Assembly: GCA_937135995.1 (NCBI GenBank)
Contig: CAKZOF010000527.1
Coordinates: 1-13,076, forward strand
DNA: 13,076 nt
From: an uncultured Pyrinomonas sp.
GTDB lineage: Bacteria > Acidobacteriota > Blastocatellia > Pyrinomonadales > Pyrinomonadaceae
Direction: 5' to 3'
Below are positions 7,238-13,076 of this stretch, piece by piece; the first letter of the stretch is position 1; the number at the start of each line of letters is the position of its first letter. The notes beneath the pieces were generated by a model. It saw nothing but the letters and a program-made list of their open reading frames with translations, did not search any database and was not told the DNA's origin. The position numbers and the translations under genes are program-made.

Positions 7238-7266
7238 ATTATCGGCGCAAGAGAGGCAAAAGGCAA
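7238..7266 (-). promoter_or_regulatory. Promoter of the THX gene
   Basis: On the minus strand TTGCCT (7266-7261), a 17-base spacer and GATAAT (7243-7238) form a sigma-70 type promoter, 4/6 and 5/6 matches to consensus. The start of transcription would be near 7231, giving a leader of about 65 bases before the ATG at 7166. This supports independent expression of THX rather than read-through from queG. Confidence 0.55.
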
Positions 7267-7393
7267 GCGGGAAAGTTCGGACGAAGTGGACGCGCATTCG
7301 ATCGGGCCGGGGAACGGTTCGAAAAAAATGTCGAAGCCCGTATCGATCGCCGAAGCGGCGAGAGCGAAAGTCAGCGGGCACGATCTTCTTGGT

Positions 7394-8377
7394 TCAGCGC
7401 TCAGGCGAGTCTCGATCGCCGGCCAGCAGCGCGCGCGCCGTTCTCTTCAGACCGGAGAGCTTGGCGCGTTTGATCGCGCTGTGGCGAAACCTTTCCGCGT
7501 AAGTTTCGTGGTCCATTTCGATCACTTCGGCGAGCGGCAAGGATGTCTGTCCGCTGCGCGGCGCGAAATGCTCTTCATCGGTCGGCTGCTCGAATCTGTT
7601 CCACGGGCAGACGTCTTGGCAGACGTCGCAGCCGAAGAGCCAGCCGTCGAGGTTGCGCGCCACTTCATCCGGGATCTCTTCGGCGCGAAGTTCGATGGTC
7701 GCGTACGAGATGCAGCGGCCTGCATCCACCACGCGCGGTTCGACGATGGCTCCCGTAGGACAAGCTTCCAAGCAGAGCGTGCACGTGCCGCAGTGATCTT
7801 CCGCAAACGGCGCGTCAGGTTCGAGTTCGAGATCGAGAATGAGTTCGCCGAGAAAGACCCACGAACCGTATTCGCGCGTGATCAGGTTCGAGTGCTTGCC
7901 GATCCAGCCCAATCCGGCGCGCACAGCCCACGCTTTGTCCATCGCGGGTTGCGCATCGACGCAAATTTTGCCTTGCGTGCCGGGCCACTCGCTTTGCATC
8001 CACGAAAGCAGTGTGCGAAGCTTCTCTTCAATGACGAGGTGATAGTCATCGCCCCAAGCGTAACGCGAAATCTTTCCCTGTGTCGGATCATCGGCGTGCA
8101 CGTGCGGTGTGTAGTAGTTGAGCGCCACGGCGATCACCGAACGGGCTGCGGGCAGCAGTTGGCGCGGATCGGTTCGCCGTTCGATATCGCGCGCCATCCA
8201 GTGCATGGTGGCATGCAAGCCGCGCCGCAACCACTCTTCGAGGCGCGCTCGTTCGTCAGGCAACGGTTCGGCACGCGCGATGCCGACTTTGTGAAAGCCG
8301 AGTGCGAGCGCGCGTTCTTTGATCTTGACAGCGCGAGAGTGTGGATCCTCTCGCTCCCGTTTCAGCGTCTCGTTCAC
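7394..8377 (-). CDS. queG: Epoxyqueuosine reductase QueG
   Basis: QueG is the cobalamin- and iron-sulfur-dependent cytoplasmic enzyme that reduces epoxyqueuosine to queuosine in the wobble base of tRNAs for Asp, Asn, His and Tyr, the last step of the pathway. The 327-residue protein shows an N-terminal DUF1730-type domain (RYAWGDDYHLVIEEKL near 104-119) and DAQPAMDKAWAVRAGLGWIG (141-160). Two bacterial ferredoxin-type clusters follow: C196, C199, C202, C206 (CGTCTLCLEACPTGA) and C250, C253, C257 (CDVCQDVCPWNRF), with C222 completing the ligand set. Start: the GTG at 8377 overlaps the amrS stop as GTGA; TTG at 8383 is the only close alternative, and the frame upstream is antisense-like. No HEAT repeat tail is present, so this is the short form. 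The overlap with amrS indicates one transcript. No other queuosine gene is in the window. Confidence 0.95.
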   Translation of the reverse strand: MNETLKREREDPHSRAVKIKERALALGFHKVGIARAEPLPDERARLEEWLRRGLHATMHWMARDIERRTDPRQLLPAARSVIAVALNYYTPHVHADDPTQGKISRYAWGDDYHLVIEEKLRTLLSWMQSEWPGTQGKICVDAQPAMDKAWAVRAGLGWIGKHSNLITREYGSWVFLGELILDLELEPDAPFAEDHCGTCTLCLEACPTGAIVEPRVVDAGRCISYATIELRAEEIPDEVARNLDGWLFGCDVCQDVCPWNRFEQPTDEEHFAPRSGQTSLPLAEVIEMDHETYAERFRHSAIKRAKLSGLKRTARALLAGDRDSPER

Positions 8378-9447
8378 GACCAAATGCCCGGAATCCTCGT
8401 CCCGCACGTCGGGCAATGGCCGTCGGGCGTCACGTTCATGCGGCGCACGATGAAGCCATGTCGCTCGACGAGCAGTTCGTCGCAGTGCGGGCAGTAGGTG
8501 TTCTCCCAGCGCCCGACGCGCCCGGGTAGGTTGCCCGCATAGACGTAGCGCAGACCGGCTGCGCGTCCGATCTCGCACGCGCGTATGAGTTGTTCGGCGG
8601 TGGTGTTTGGATTATCCGTCATCTTGTAGTCTTGGTGAAAAGCGGTGACGTGCCACGGGATGTCGGGCGAGACGCTGGCGATGAACTCCGCCGCGCGCCG
8701 CAGTTCATCCTCGGAATCGTTGAAACCTGGCACGACGAGCGTCACGATCTCCTCCCAGAAACCGCGCTCGTGAACCATCTTGATCGTTTCGAGGATGTTA
8801 TCGAGCACGCCGCCCAGTTGACGATAGCTGCGGTCGTTCATCGCTTTCAGGTCGATCTTGTAGCAATCGGTCCACGGGCGCAGGAAGTCGAGCACTTGCG
8901 GCGTCGCGTTGCCGTTGGAGATGAAGGCTGTTCGCAAGCCGACCTGTTTGGCGCGCTTGAAGACCTCGACGGCCCATTCGGCGGTGATCAGCGGCTCGTT
9001 GTAGCTTGAACCGATCATGCGTGCGCCGTAGGTCCGCGCCAGCGCGACGAGCCGGTCGGCGGTGACCAACCGTGGCAGCGTCCCGGCCGCTTCGTCGCGC
9101 AGCGCCTGCGACGTCAACCAGTTCTGACAATAGGCGCAATGGAGATCGCAGCCGAGCATGCCGAAGGTGAGCGTGTCCGAACCGGGAAGGACGTGAAAGA
9201 AGGGCTTCTTTTCGGTCGGGTCGCACGCCAGCGCCGCGACGTAGTTCATCGGCACCATCAGCTTGCCGCCGCGGTTGAAGCGCACCTTGCAGATGCCGCG
9301 CCGCCCTTCTTTGATCAAGCAGCGGTGGCCGCAGGCGTAGCAGCGGAGCGACCCGTCCGGATAGTGTTCGGTCAGTTCGGGCGCGCCCTCGGCGGTCAAT
9401 TCATCTAGAACTTCGGCGAGCGTTGCTGCGCGTTGTGTGATCGGCAT
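8374..9447 (-). CDS. amrS: AmrS-type radical SAM enzyme (AmmeMemoRadiSam system)
   Basis: A 357-residue radical SAM protein of the AmrS family, often labelled pyruvate formate-lyase activating enzyme-like. The N-terminus has a cysteine-rich stretch (C36, C39, C43, C53; CYACGHRCLIKEGRRGIC). The radical SAM cluster motif is C100-x3-C104-x2-C107 (GCDLHCAYCQNW). GSSYNEPLITAEW, TAFISNGNATPQVLDFL, YKIDLKAMNDRSYRQLGG and TLVVPGFNDSEDELRRAAEF follow, all typical of AmrS. The last 40 residues form a zinc-ribbon-like tail (CPHCDELL and CPTCGTRIPG). In many genomes AmrS is linked to Memo (AmrB) and AMMECR1 (AmrA); neither is here. I know of no firmly established reaction for it. Its stop overlaps the queG start, a link that may be functional. 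Start ATG 9447 has AAAGG close in front, and the TATAAT at 9493-9498 lies upstream. Confidence 0.92.
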   Translation of the reverse strand: MPITQRAATLAEVLDELTAEGAPELTEHYPDGSLRCYACGHRCLIKEGRRGICKVRFNRGGKLMVPMNYVAALACDPTEKKPFFHVLPGSDTLTFGMLGCDLHCAYCQNWLTSQALRDEAAGTLPRLVTADRLVALARTYGARMIGSSYNEPLITAEWAVEVFKRAKQVGLRTAFISNGNATPQVLDFLRPWTDCYKIDLKAMNDRSYRQLGGVLDNILETIKMVHERGFWEEIVTLVVPGFNDSEDELRRAAEFIASVSPDIPWHVTAFHQDYKMTDNPNTTAEQLIRACEIGRAAGLRYVYAGNLPGRVGRWENTYCPHCDELLVERHGFIVRRMNVTPDGHCPTCGTRIPGIWS

Positions 9448-9492
9448 AACCTTTCAAGCCCCTTGCCCGGTGGCGAACTCCGTTGCAAAGGG

Positions 9493-9500
9493 ATTATACT
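9493..9500. promoter_or_regulatory. Overlapping divergent -10 elements between amrS and the hydrolase gene
   Basis: On the minus strand 9498-9493 reads TATAAT, a perfect -10 box about 46 bases before the amrS ATG. On the plus strand 9495-9500 reads TATACT, one mismatch from consensus, about 137 bases before the hydrolase ATG at 9637. Neither has a convincing -35 hexamer at 17 bases. The two could form a symmetrical bidirectional promoter. The rest of the 189-base interval shows no gene. Confidence 0.4.
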
Positions 9501-9636
9501 TCCAAACGAGGACGGAAGGATCATCGTCGAAATTTAGATGATTCGATGAGCAGCATGCGATGTCCTCGAGCAAAGCGAGCACGCCCTTCGGTGGCCGCTC
9601 CGATGACAACGGTCCGTCGAGGACGACGGGGAGAGC

Positions 9637-10329
9637 ATGATCGTTCAAACTTTCGTCGTTTCGCCTTTTCAACAGAATTCGCGATTGGTCGTCTGCGAGC
9701 GGACGCGCCGCGCCATGGTCATCGACCCGGGTGATGCGGCGGGTGCCCGGCGCGTTGCGGCCATTGTGGATCGGCATGGATTCGATCTTCAAGCCATTGC
9801 GCTGACGCACGCCCACACGGATCACATCGGCGGCGTCGGCGAATTGAAGAAGTTGAAGCCCGAGGCCGAGATCATCCTCCATCCAGCGGACGAAGCGATG
9901 TACCACGCGTTGCCGGAGCAACCAGCGTGGCTCGGCATTCCGCGCTCCGAGTGGCCGCGGCTCGGTCTAGTCTACGATGCCCCGCCGCCGCTCGATCGGC
10001 ACTGGCACGATGGGGAGATCTACGCCGTGGGCGACCTGCGGTTCGAGGTTCTTCACACGCCCGGCCATGCGCCTGGTCACGTCGTTCTTTTCGAGCCCGA
10101 AGAGCGGACGCTTTTCGGCGGCGATTGCCTGTTTGCCGGATCCATCGGGAGGACGGATTTGCCCGGCGGCTCTTTCGAAGAGTTGATGGAATCAATCCAC
10201 CACCGGATCCTGCCGCTCGGCGATGACGTGGTGGTTTACGTCGGACACGGACCCGATACCACCATCGGACAGGAACGACGGATGAACCCGTTTTTGACGG
10301 GAGCTTTTTCGATCCAAGATTTAGGTTGA
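9637..10329 (+). CDS. Metallo-beta-lactamase-fold hydrolase, glyoxalase II / YcbL-like
   Basis: A 230-residue metal-dependent hydrolase of the glyoxalase II branch of the metallo-beta-lactamase fold. Metal ligands are all in place: T57-H58-A-H60-T-D62-H63 (THAHTDHIGG), H144 in HTPGHAPGHV, D163 in FGGDCLFAGSIGRTDLPGG, and H204 in YVGHGPDTTIGQERRMNPF. The sequences GGDCLFAGSIGRTDLPGG and GHGPDTTIGQERRMNP are typical of the small cytoplasmic YcbL/ETHE1-like group, which acts on glutathione or other low-molecular thiol thioesters, or on unknown substrates. The C-terminal substrate-binding domain of full glyoxalase II is absent. The ATG at 9637 has GGGGAGA in front. It is followed after 16 bases by the lipocalin gene, so the two are probably co-transcribed. 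The true substrate cannot be read from the sequence. Confidence 0.92.
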   Translation: MIVQTFVVSPFQQNSRLVVCERTRRAMVIDPGDAAGARRVAAIVDRHGFDLQAIALTHAHTDHIGGVGELKKLKPEAEIILHPADEAMYHALPEQPAWLGIPRSEWPRLGLVYDAPPPLDRHWHDGEIYAVGDLRFEVLHTPGHAPGHVVLFEPEERTLFGGDCLFAGSIGRTDLPGGSFEELMESIHHRILPLGDDVVVYVGHGPDTTIGQERRMNPFLTGAFSIQDLG

Positions 10330-10345
10330 GGAAGCGGTCTTTGCC

Positions 10346-10906
10346 ATGCGACGAAATTCCAGAGGGATGTTCAAAACCGTCGTGGTCGCCAGTTTGACGA
10401 CGCTGGCCGTCGCCGGCGCCGCGCGTGCGCTGGTGCGCGATGACAAGCCGCAGGTCGTCCCGCGAGTCGAGCTCGATCGCTACGTCGGCACGTGGTACGA
10501 GATCGCGCGCTACCCGAACCGTTTCCAGCGGCAGTGCGTCGCCGATACCACGGCGACCTACGAGCTGCGCCCCGACGGCAAAATTCGCGTTATCAACCGG
10601 TGCCGAAAAGGGGATGGCAAAATCGACACCGCCAAAGGCACGGCGCGCGTGGTCGATAAACAGACCAACGCCAAACTCAAAGTCACCTTTTTCTGGCCGT
10701 TCTCGGGCGATTACTGGATCATCGATCTCGATCCCGATTACCGCTACGCCGTGGTAGGCGCACCGTCGCGCAAGTATCTGTGGATTCTGAGTCGAACGCC
10801 GCAACTCGATGAAGCGACCTATCGGCGCATACTGGAGCGCGTCGCCGCGCAAGGCTTCGATGTCGATCGTTTGGTCAAGACGCCGCAGAGCGGCGGAAGC
10901 CACTGA
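10346..10906 (+). CDS. Secreted lipocalin, Blc family
   Basis: A 186-residue lipocalin of the bacterial Blc (apolipoprotein D-like) family, which binds lipids or lysophospholipids in the envelope. Residues 1-28 form a signal peptide (basic MRRNSRGMFK, hydrophobic VVVASLTTLAVAG, cleavage after AARA). Unlike E. coli Blc there is no lipobox cysteine, so the mature protein should be soluble in the periplasm or released. The barrel shows the GTWYEIARYP motif (about 48-57), C64 and C86 as a likely disulfide pair (QRQCVADTTATYELRPDG and VINRCRKGDG), then TFFWPFSGDYWIIDLDPDYRYAVVG, LWILSRTPQLDEATYRRIL and the closing helix. ATG 10346 has AGGAAG 9-12 bases upstream; ATG 10367 is possible but would shorten the signal. 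It lies 16 bases after the hydrolase gene, in the same operon. The ligand is unknown; lipid repair or storage is only a guess from the family. Confidence 0.93.
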   Translation: MRRNSRGMFKTVVVASLTTLAVAGAARALVRDDKPQVVPRVELDRYVGTWYEIARYPNRFQRQCVADTTATYELRPDGKIRVINRCRKGDGKIDTAKGTARVVDKQTNAKLKVTFFWPFSGDYWIIDLDPDYRYAVVGAPSRKYLWILSRTPQLDEATYRRILERVAAQGFDVDRLVKTPQSGGSH

Positions 10907-10913
10907 AGGAGAG

Positions 10914-10973
10914 ATGACGGCGACCCAACCAGTTGACTGGGCGCGCTTGCTCCTGCCACGCGCAGCAACGTGA
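10914..10973 (+). CDS. Possible 19-residue microprotein or gene remnant after the lipocalin
   Basis: Seven bases after the lipocalin stop an ATG opens a 19-residue frame, MTATQPVDWARLLLPRAAT, ended by TGA. AAGGAG lies 2 bases in front, which is closer than ideal. It could be a real small product of the hydrolase-lipocalin operon, the surviving start of a deleted third gene, or chance. Nothing in the peptide is recognisable. Confidence 0.2.
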   Translation: MTATQPVDWARLLLPRAAT

Positions 10974-11009
10974 GTCAGCGCTGTCCAAGATCCCCAACCC
11001 AGGTGTTCG

Positions 11010-11060
11010 GTTCTTTAAGAACGCTGAAGAAGCGGAACTAAATTGTTCCGCTTCTTCAGC
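11010..11060. terminator. Large hairpin between convergent operons, probable bidirectional terminator
   Basis: Bases 11023-11038 (GCTGAAGAAGCGGAAC) pair perfectly with 11045-11060 over 16 base pairs, with a 6-base loop TAAATT. Directly before it, 11010-11022 (GTTCTT-T-AAGAAC) is a second perfect small palindrome. The hairpin sits 117 bases past the lipocalin stop and 29 bases past the stop of the small minus-strand gene, where a two-way terminator is expected. A T-run is missing on both sides, so it may act as a 3'-end stabiliser or a Rho-assisted stop instead. Confidence 0.6.
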
Positions 11061-11088
11061 GAAGGGGAGCAGCGGAGCGCTTTCGCGC

Positions 11089-11301
11089 TTAACTTAGATT
11101 AGCTTGTTTTAGCTCTTCCCACCGCCGTCTTTTCTCTTCCTCCAGATCGCTCGGGAGCGTCTCGACTGGGATACCTTCTTCGGCGCAGAACTTTCGCCAC
11201 AGGATGAAGCGGACATCGAGTTGTCCGGTTTCATCCGAGACGGCATTAGGGATCTTTTGCGAGGTCTGTTCGTCGGGTTTGCTCGTTTCTTGTTCGTTCA
11301 C
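11089..11301 (-). CDS. Small acidic hypothetical protein downstream of the aldolase gene
   Basis: A 70-residue protein that I do not recognise. The N-terminal 30 residues are polar and probably disordered (NEQETSKPDEQTSQ). Residues about 29-47 form a compact-looking part (DVRFILWRKFCAEEGIPVE), and the last 20 a charged helix (LPSDLEEEKRRRWEELKQAN). The start is a GTG at 11301; GGAGG is present but 16 bases away, so initiation is not well supported and may depend on coupling to the aldolase gene, whose stop lies 41 bases upstream. The codon texture and clear helical design argue for a real gene, and it shares the strand and probably the transcript of the aldolase gene. A single Cys (position 39) is the only unusual residue. 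No function is proposed. Confidence 0.6.
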   Translation of the reverse strand: MNEQETSKPDEQTSQKIPNAVSDETGQLDVRFILWRKFCAEEGIPVETLPSDLEEEKRRRWEELKQANLS

Positions 11302-11342
11302 TTTGTTTCGAACTTCGCCTCCTTGTCCTTTGGTGCTTGCCG

Positions 11343-12407
11343 TTAGGCAATGGTGATCTCTGGGGCTAGGTAGACGTCTTGAATCGCGTGAAGCAGTTCG
11401 ACGCCTTCGGCCAGCGGCCGTTGGAAGGCTTTGCGCCCGGAGATGAGCCCCATGCCGCCGCCGCGCTTGTTGATCACCGCCGTACGCACAGCTTCTTGCA
11501 AGTCGCTCTTGCCTTTGGATTCGCCGCCGGAATTGATCAAGCCGCAGCGCCCCATGTAGCAGTTAGCGACCTGATAGCGGACGAGGTCGATCGGATGCTC
11601 GGTCGTCAACTCTTCGTAAACCTTCTTGTTCGTCTTGCCATAGGGCGATTCATGGCTGAGCACGAGGTAGCCGCCGTTCCTTTCGGGAAGCTTCTGTTTG
11701 ATCAAATCGGCCTGCATGGTCACGCCGAGGTGATTAGCTTGGCCGGTCAGATCAGCTGCTGTATGCATGTCGCCTTCGGGCGTTTTGAACTTCGGGTTGC
11801 GCAGGTAGCACCAGAGGATGGTCGCCATCCCGAGTTCGTGCGCGTAGGCGAAGGCTTCGGCGATCTCCGTGATCTGGCGCGTGGATTCTTCCGAACCGAA
11901 GTAGACAGTGGCGCCGACGGCTACAGCGCCCATGTCGCGCGCTTGCTCGACGGTGCCAAAGAGTATTTGGTCGAACTTGTTCGGGTAGGTCAGCAGTTCG
12001 TTGTGGTTGATCTTGACGATGAACGGGATCTTGTGCGCGTACTTGCGCGCTACTGCGCCGAGCACGCCAAAGGTCGAAGCGACCGCGTTGCAGCCACCCT
12101 CGATGGCGAGCCGGACAATGTTCTCCGGATCGAAGTAGTCCGGGTTGGGCGCAAACGAGGCACCCGCGGAATGTTCCACCCCTTGATCGACTGGCAAGAT
12201 GGAAAGGTAGCCTGTGCCAGCGAGCCGTCCGTGGTTGAAGAGCGCTTGCAACGACCGAAGCACAGGCGTCGGACGATCCGACAGCGCCCAGACGCGGTCG
12301 ACGAAATCCGGTCCGGGAAGATGAAGTTTCTCCTTGGGGATGGTGCGCGATTGGTGTTCGAGCAGCCGGTGCGCTTCGTCGCCGAGCAGCGCTTCGATGC
12401 GCGCCAT
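11343..12407 (-). CDS. fbaB: Class I fructose-bisphosphate aldolase, FbaB/DhnA type
   Basis: A 354-residue enzyme closely matching E. coli FbaB in length and order. It cleaves fructose 1,6-bisphosphate to dihydroxyacetone phosphate and glyceraldehyde 3-phosphate through a Schiff base on lysine, without metal, in the cytoplasm. The start [18 protein letters not shown] aligns with the E. coli N-terminus. [20 protein letters not shown] (60-79), [25 protein letters not shown] (160-175), [20 protein letters not shown] with the likely Schiff-base K237, [20 protein letters not shown] and [18 protein letters not shown] follow. It ends in PEITIA. AAGGGGG lies 7 bases before ATG 12407. An in-frame ATG at 12440, with AAGGAGG 11 bases in front, is an alternative that would add 11 residues. 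The promoter is at 12510-12518. It lies upstream of the small acidic gene, in the same unit. Confidence 0.96.
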   Translation of the reverse strand: MARIEALLGDEAHRLLEHQSRTIPKEKLHLPGPDFVDRVWALSDRPTPVLRSLQALFNHGRLAGTGYLSILPVDQGVEHSAGASFAPNPDYFDPENIVRLAIEGGCNAVASTFGVLGAVARKYAHKIPFIVKINHNELLTYPNKFDQILFGTVEQARDMGAVAVGATVYFGSEESTRQITEIAEAFAYAHELGMATILWCYLRNPKFKTPEGDMHTAADLTGQANHLGVTMQADLIKQKLPERNGGYLVLSHESPYGKTNKKVYEELTTEHPIDLVRYQVANCYMGRCGLINSGGESKGKSDLQEAVRTAVINKRGGGMGLISGRKAFQRPLAEGVELLHAIQDVYLAPEITIA

Positions 12408-12509
12408 GATGTCGCCCCCTTGTTTGATCTGCGTAACCATCTCGGTCGGTTCCTCCTTACTTGACTTTTGGCCTGACGGGAGAACAGGTGACTCAATAAA
12501 GAGCGAAAA

Positions 12510-12518
12510 ATTATAGCA
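12510..12518 (-). promoter_or_regulatory. Extended -10 promoter of the aldolase gene
   Basis: On the minus strand 12518-12510 reads TGCTATAAT: a perfect -10 box with the TGn extension. No good -35 box is visible at the usual distance, as is common for extended -10 promoters. Transcription would start near 12503, giving a leader of about 96 bases to ATG 12407. That leader includes the AAGGAGG and the ATG at 12440. Confidence 0.6.
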
Positions 12519-12578
12519 CGTGCGCAAGACCGCGAGTTAAAAATAAATCGATCGAAAGCCGACCGACGATGCTGGCGC

Positions 12579-13076
12579 TTAGGTTCGACGTTCGCTCTGA
12601 AGCAGTCCGATCAACGCGCCTCTTTCATCCACCACGGCCAGCGCGCCCAGTCCATTTCGGTTCATCTTCTCTTCGGCAAGGCGGAGCGGCGCCGACGCTT
12701 CGACGAAGAGGTCCTTGTCGATCGGCCGCATCGCGTCCACGATGCGCGTCCGGTGCCATGCGTCGCGCGGAAGCCGGCGCAAATCTTCCAGCGAGAGCAG
12801 CCCGTAGAGCCGTCCGTCGCGTGCAACCGGATACACGGTCCGTCGATGGAGCGGCAGCATACGGTCGACGAAGTGGCTGACGAGCAGGTCGGGATCGAGC
12901 GCAACCGGGGCGCGCATGGCATCGGCGACCGAACGCGCACTCGCTGATCGGCGGAGCACGGCGCGCGCCGCATCCCACAGGAAGAACCCGACTAGACCGG
13001 ACCAGAGAGCCATGAACGGGTCGCCGAAGCGGAAGTAGAAATAAAGCCCGAAGACGACGAGCATAGTGGCGATGAT
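12579..13076 (-). CDS. Site-2-protease-like (M50) membrane protein with two CBS domains, C-terminal part (partial at window edge)
   Basis: The frame is open to the right window edge, so the N-terminus with the HExxH and the other membrane spans is not seen. The visible 165 residues begin in a membrane pair (LVVFGLYFYFRFG, FMALWSGLVGFFLWDAARAVL). Two CBS domains follow. The first starts at SVADAMRAPVALDPDLLVSHFV and contains RTVYPVARDGRLYGLLSLEDLRRLP. The second starts at RIVDAMRPIDKDLFVEASAPL and contains GLGALAVVDERGALIGLL, ending in QSERRT. The pattern GLWxxLIGxFL-x-AA before two CBS repeats is typical of the Rv2625c/M50-CBS class of intramembrane metalloproteases, where the CBS pair senses adenine nucleotides. 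A CNNM/CorC protein is the main alternative, but the linker into the first CBS domain fits M50 better. The stop TAA lies about 60 bases upstream of the aldolase promoter, on the same strand. Confidence 0.75.
   Translation of the reverse strand: MIATMLVVFGLYFYFRFGDPFMALWSGLVGFFLWDAARAVLRRSASARSVADAMRAPVALDPDLLVSHFVDRMLPLHRRTVYPVARDGRLYGLLSLEDLRRLPRDAWHRTRIVDAMRPIDKDLFVEASAPLRLAEEKMNRNGLGALAVVDERGALIGLLQSERRT

Noticed and set aside
7184..7381. 65-codon minus-strand frame upstream of THX
   Set aside because: It contains the THX promoter, is Arg/Phe-rich without a domain and has no ribosome site.
7142..8497. Long plus-strand frame opposite queG
   Set aside because: It is fully antisense to QueG, whose iron-sulfur motifs and length are unambiguous.
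9454..9636. Minus-strand frame in the amrS/hydrolase spacer (SNHLNFDDDPSVLVWKYNPF)
   Set aside because: It reads fairly protein-like, but it continues antisense into the hydrolase gene, has no ribosome site and covers the likely promoter.
9872..10903. Long minus-strand frame opposite the hydrolase and lipocalin
   Set aside because: Both plus-strand genes carry complete family motifs; the minus frame has no recognisable domain.
11379..12464. 361-codon plus-strand frame opposite the aldolase
   Set aside because: It mirrors FbaB codons; the aldolase matches the E. coli enzyme along its full length.
1..13076. tRNA, rRNA, CRISPR array, insertion sequence or phage genes
   Set aside because: No tRNA arm motif in the spacers, no regular repeats of 28-37 bases, and no transposase, integrase or capsid-like protein were seen.

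Overview
The window is a GC-rich (about 60 percent by eye), densely coded stretch of bacterial chromosome. There is no phage, integrase, transposase, CRISPR or RNA-gene signature. Gene content (a DSHCT-type Ski2-like helicase, MoaA, Uma2 nuclease, AmrS radical SAM, QueG, ribosomal protein THX, FbaB-type aldolase, and a membrane-protein/winged-helix/DUF4173 cluster) and codon texture suggest an Acidobacteriota-like genome, possibly Blastocatellia. That placement is inference from family resemblance, not a proof.

Layout. Bases 1 to about 254 carry, on the minus strand, the middle of a CNNM (DUF21)/CorC-type membrane protein. It abuts without a gap the second half of a plus-strand Ski2-like helicase that lacks its first RecA domain. 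Codon use changes sharply at this point, so the left end looks like a chimeric join or a recombination scar. A 260-base spacer with diverged repeats follows. Then come moaA and a Uma2-family nuclease gene, overlapping on the minus strand and ending toward the helicase. Divergent from moaA, a well-formed promoter drives a tightly overlapping plus-strand trio: a six-span membrane protein, a winged-helix regulator and a DUF4173 membrane protein.

From about 6.7 to 9.4 kb the minus strand carries amrS and queG, joined by a 4-base stop/start overlap, and then a separate 55-codon gene for ribosomal protein THX with its own promoter. Divergent from amrS is a short plus-strand operon: a glyoxalase II-like metallo-beta-lactamase-fold hydrolase and a secreted Blc-type lipocalin. 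It ends at a large perfect hairpin that faces the next minus-strand unit. That unit is a class I fructose-bisphosphate aldolase (fbaB type) and a small acidic hypothetical protein. The right edge is the C-terminal part of an M50 site-2-protease-like membrane protein with two CBS domains, cut by the window.

Together this is mostly housekeeping: molybdenum cofactor start, queuosine finish, glycolysis/gluconeogenesis, the ribosome, and hydroperoxide, thioester or lipid handling. The least understood unit is the regulator-plus-two-membrane-proteins operon at 4.1 to 6.7 kb. The orphan amrS beside queG and the left-end junction also deserve a second look.
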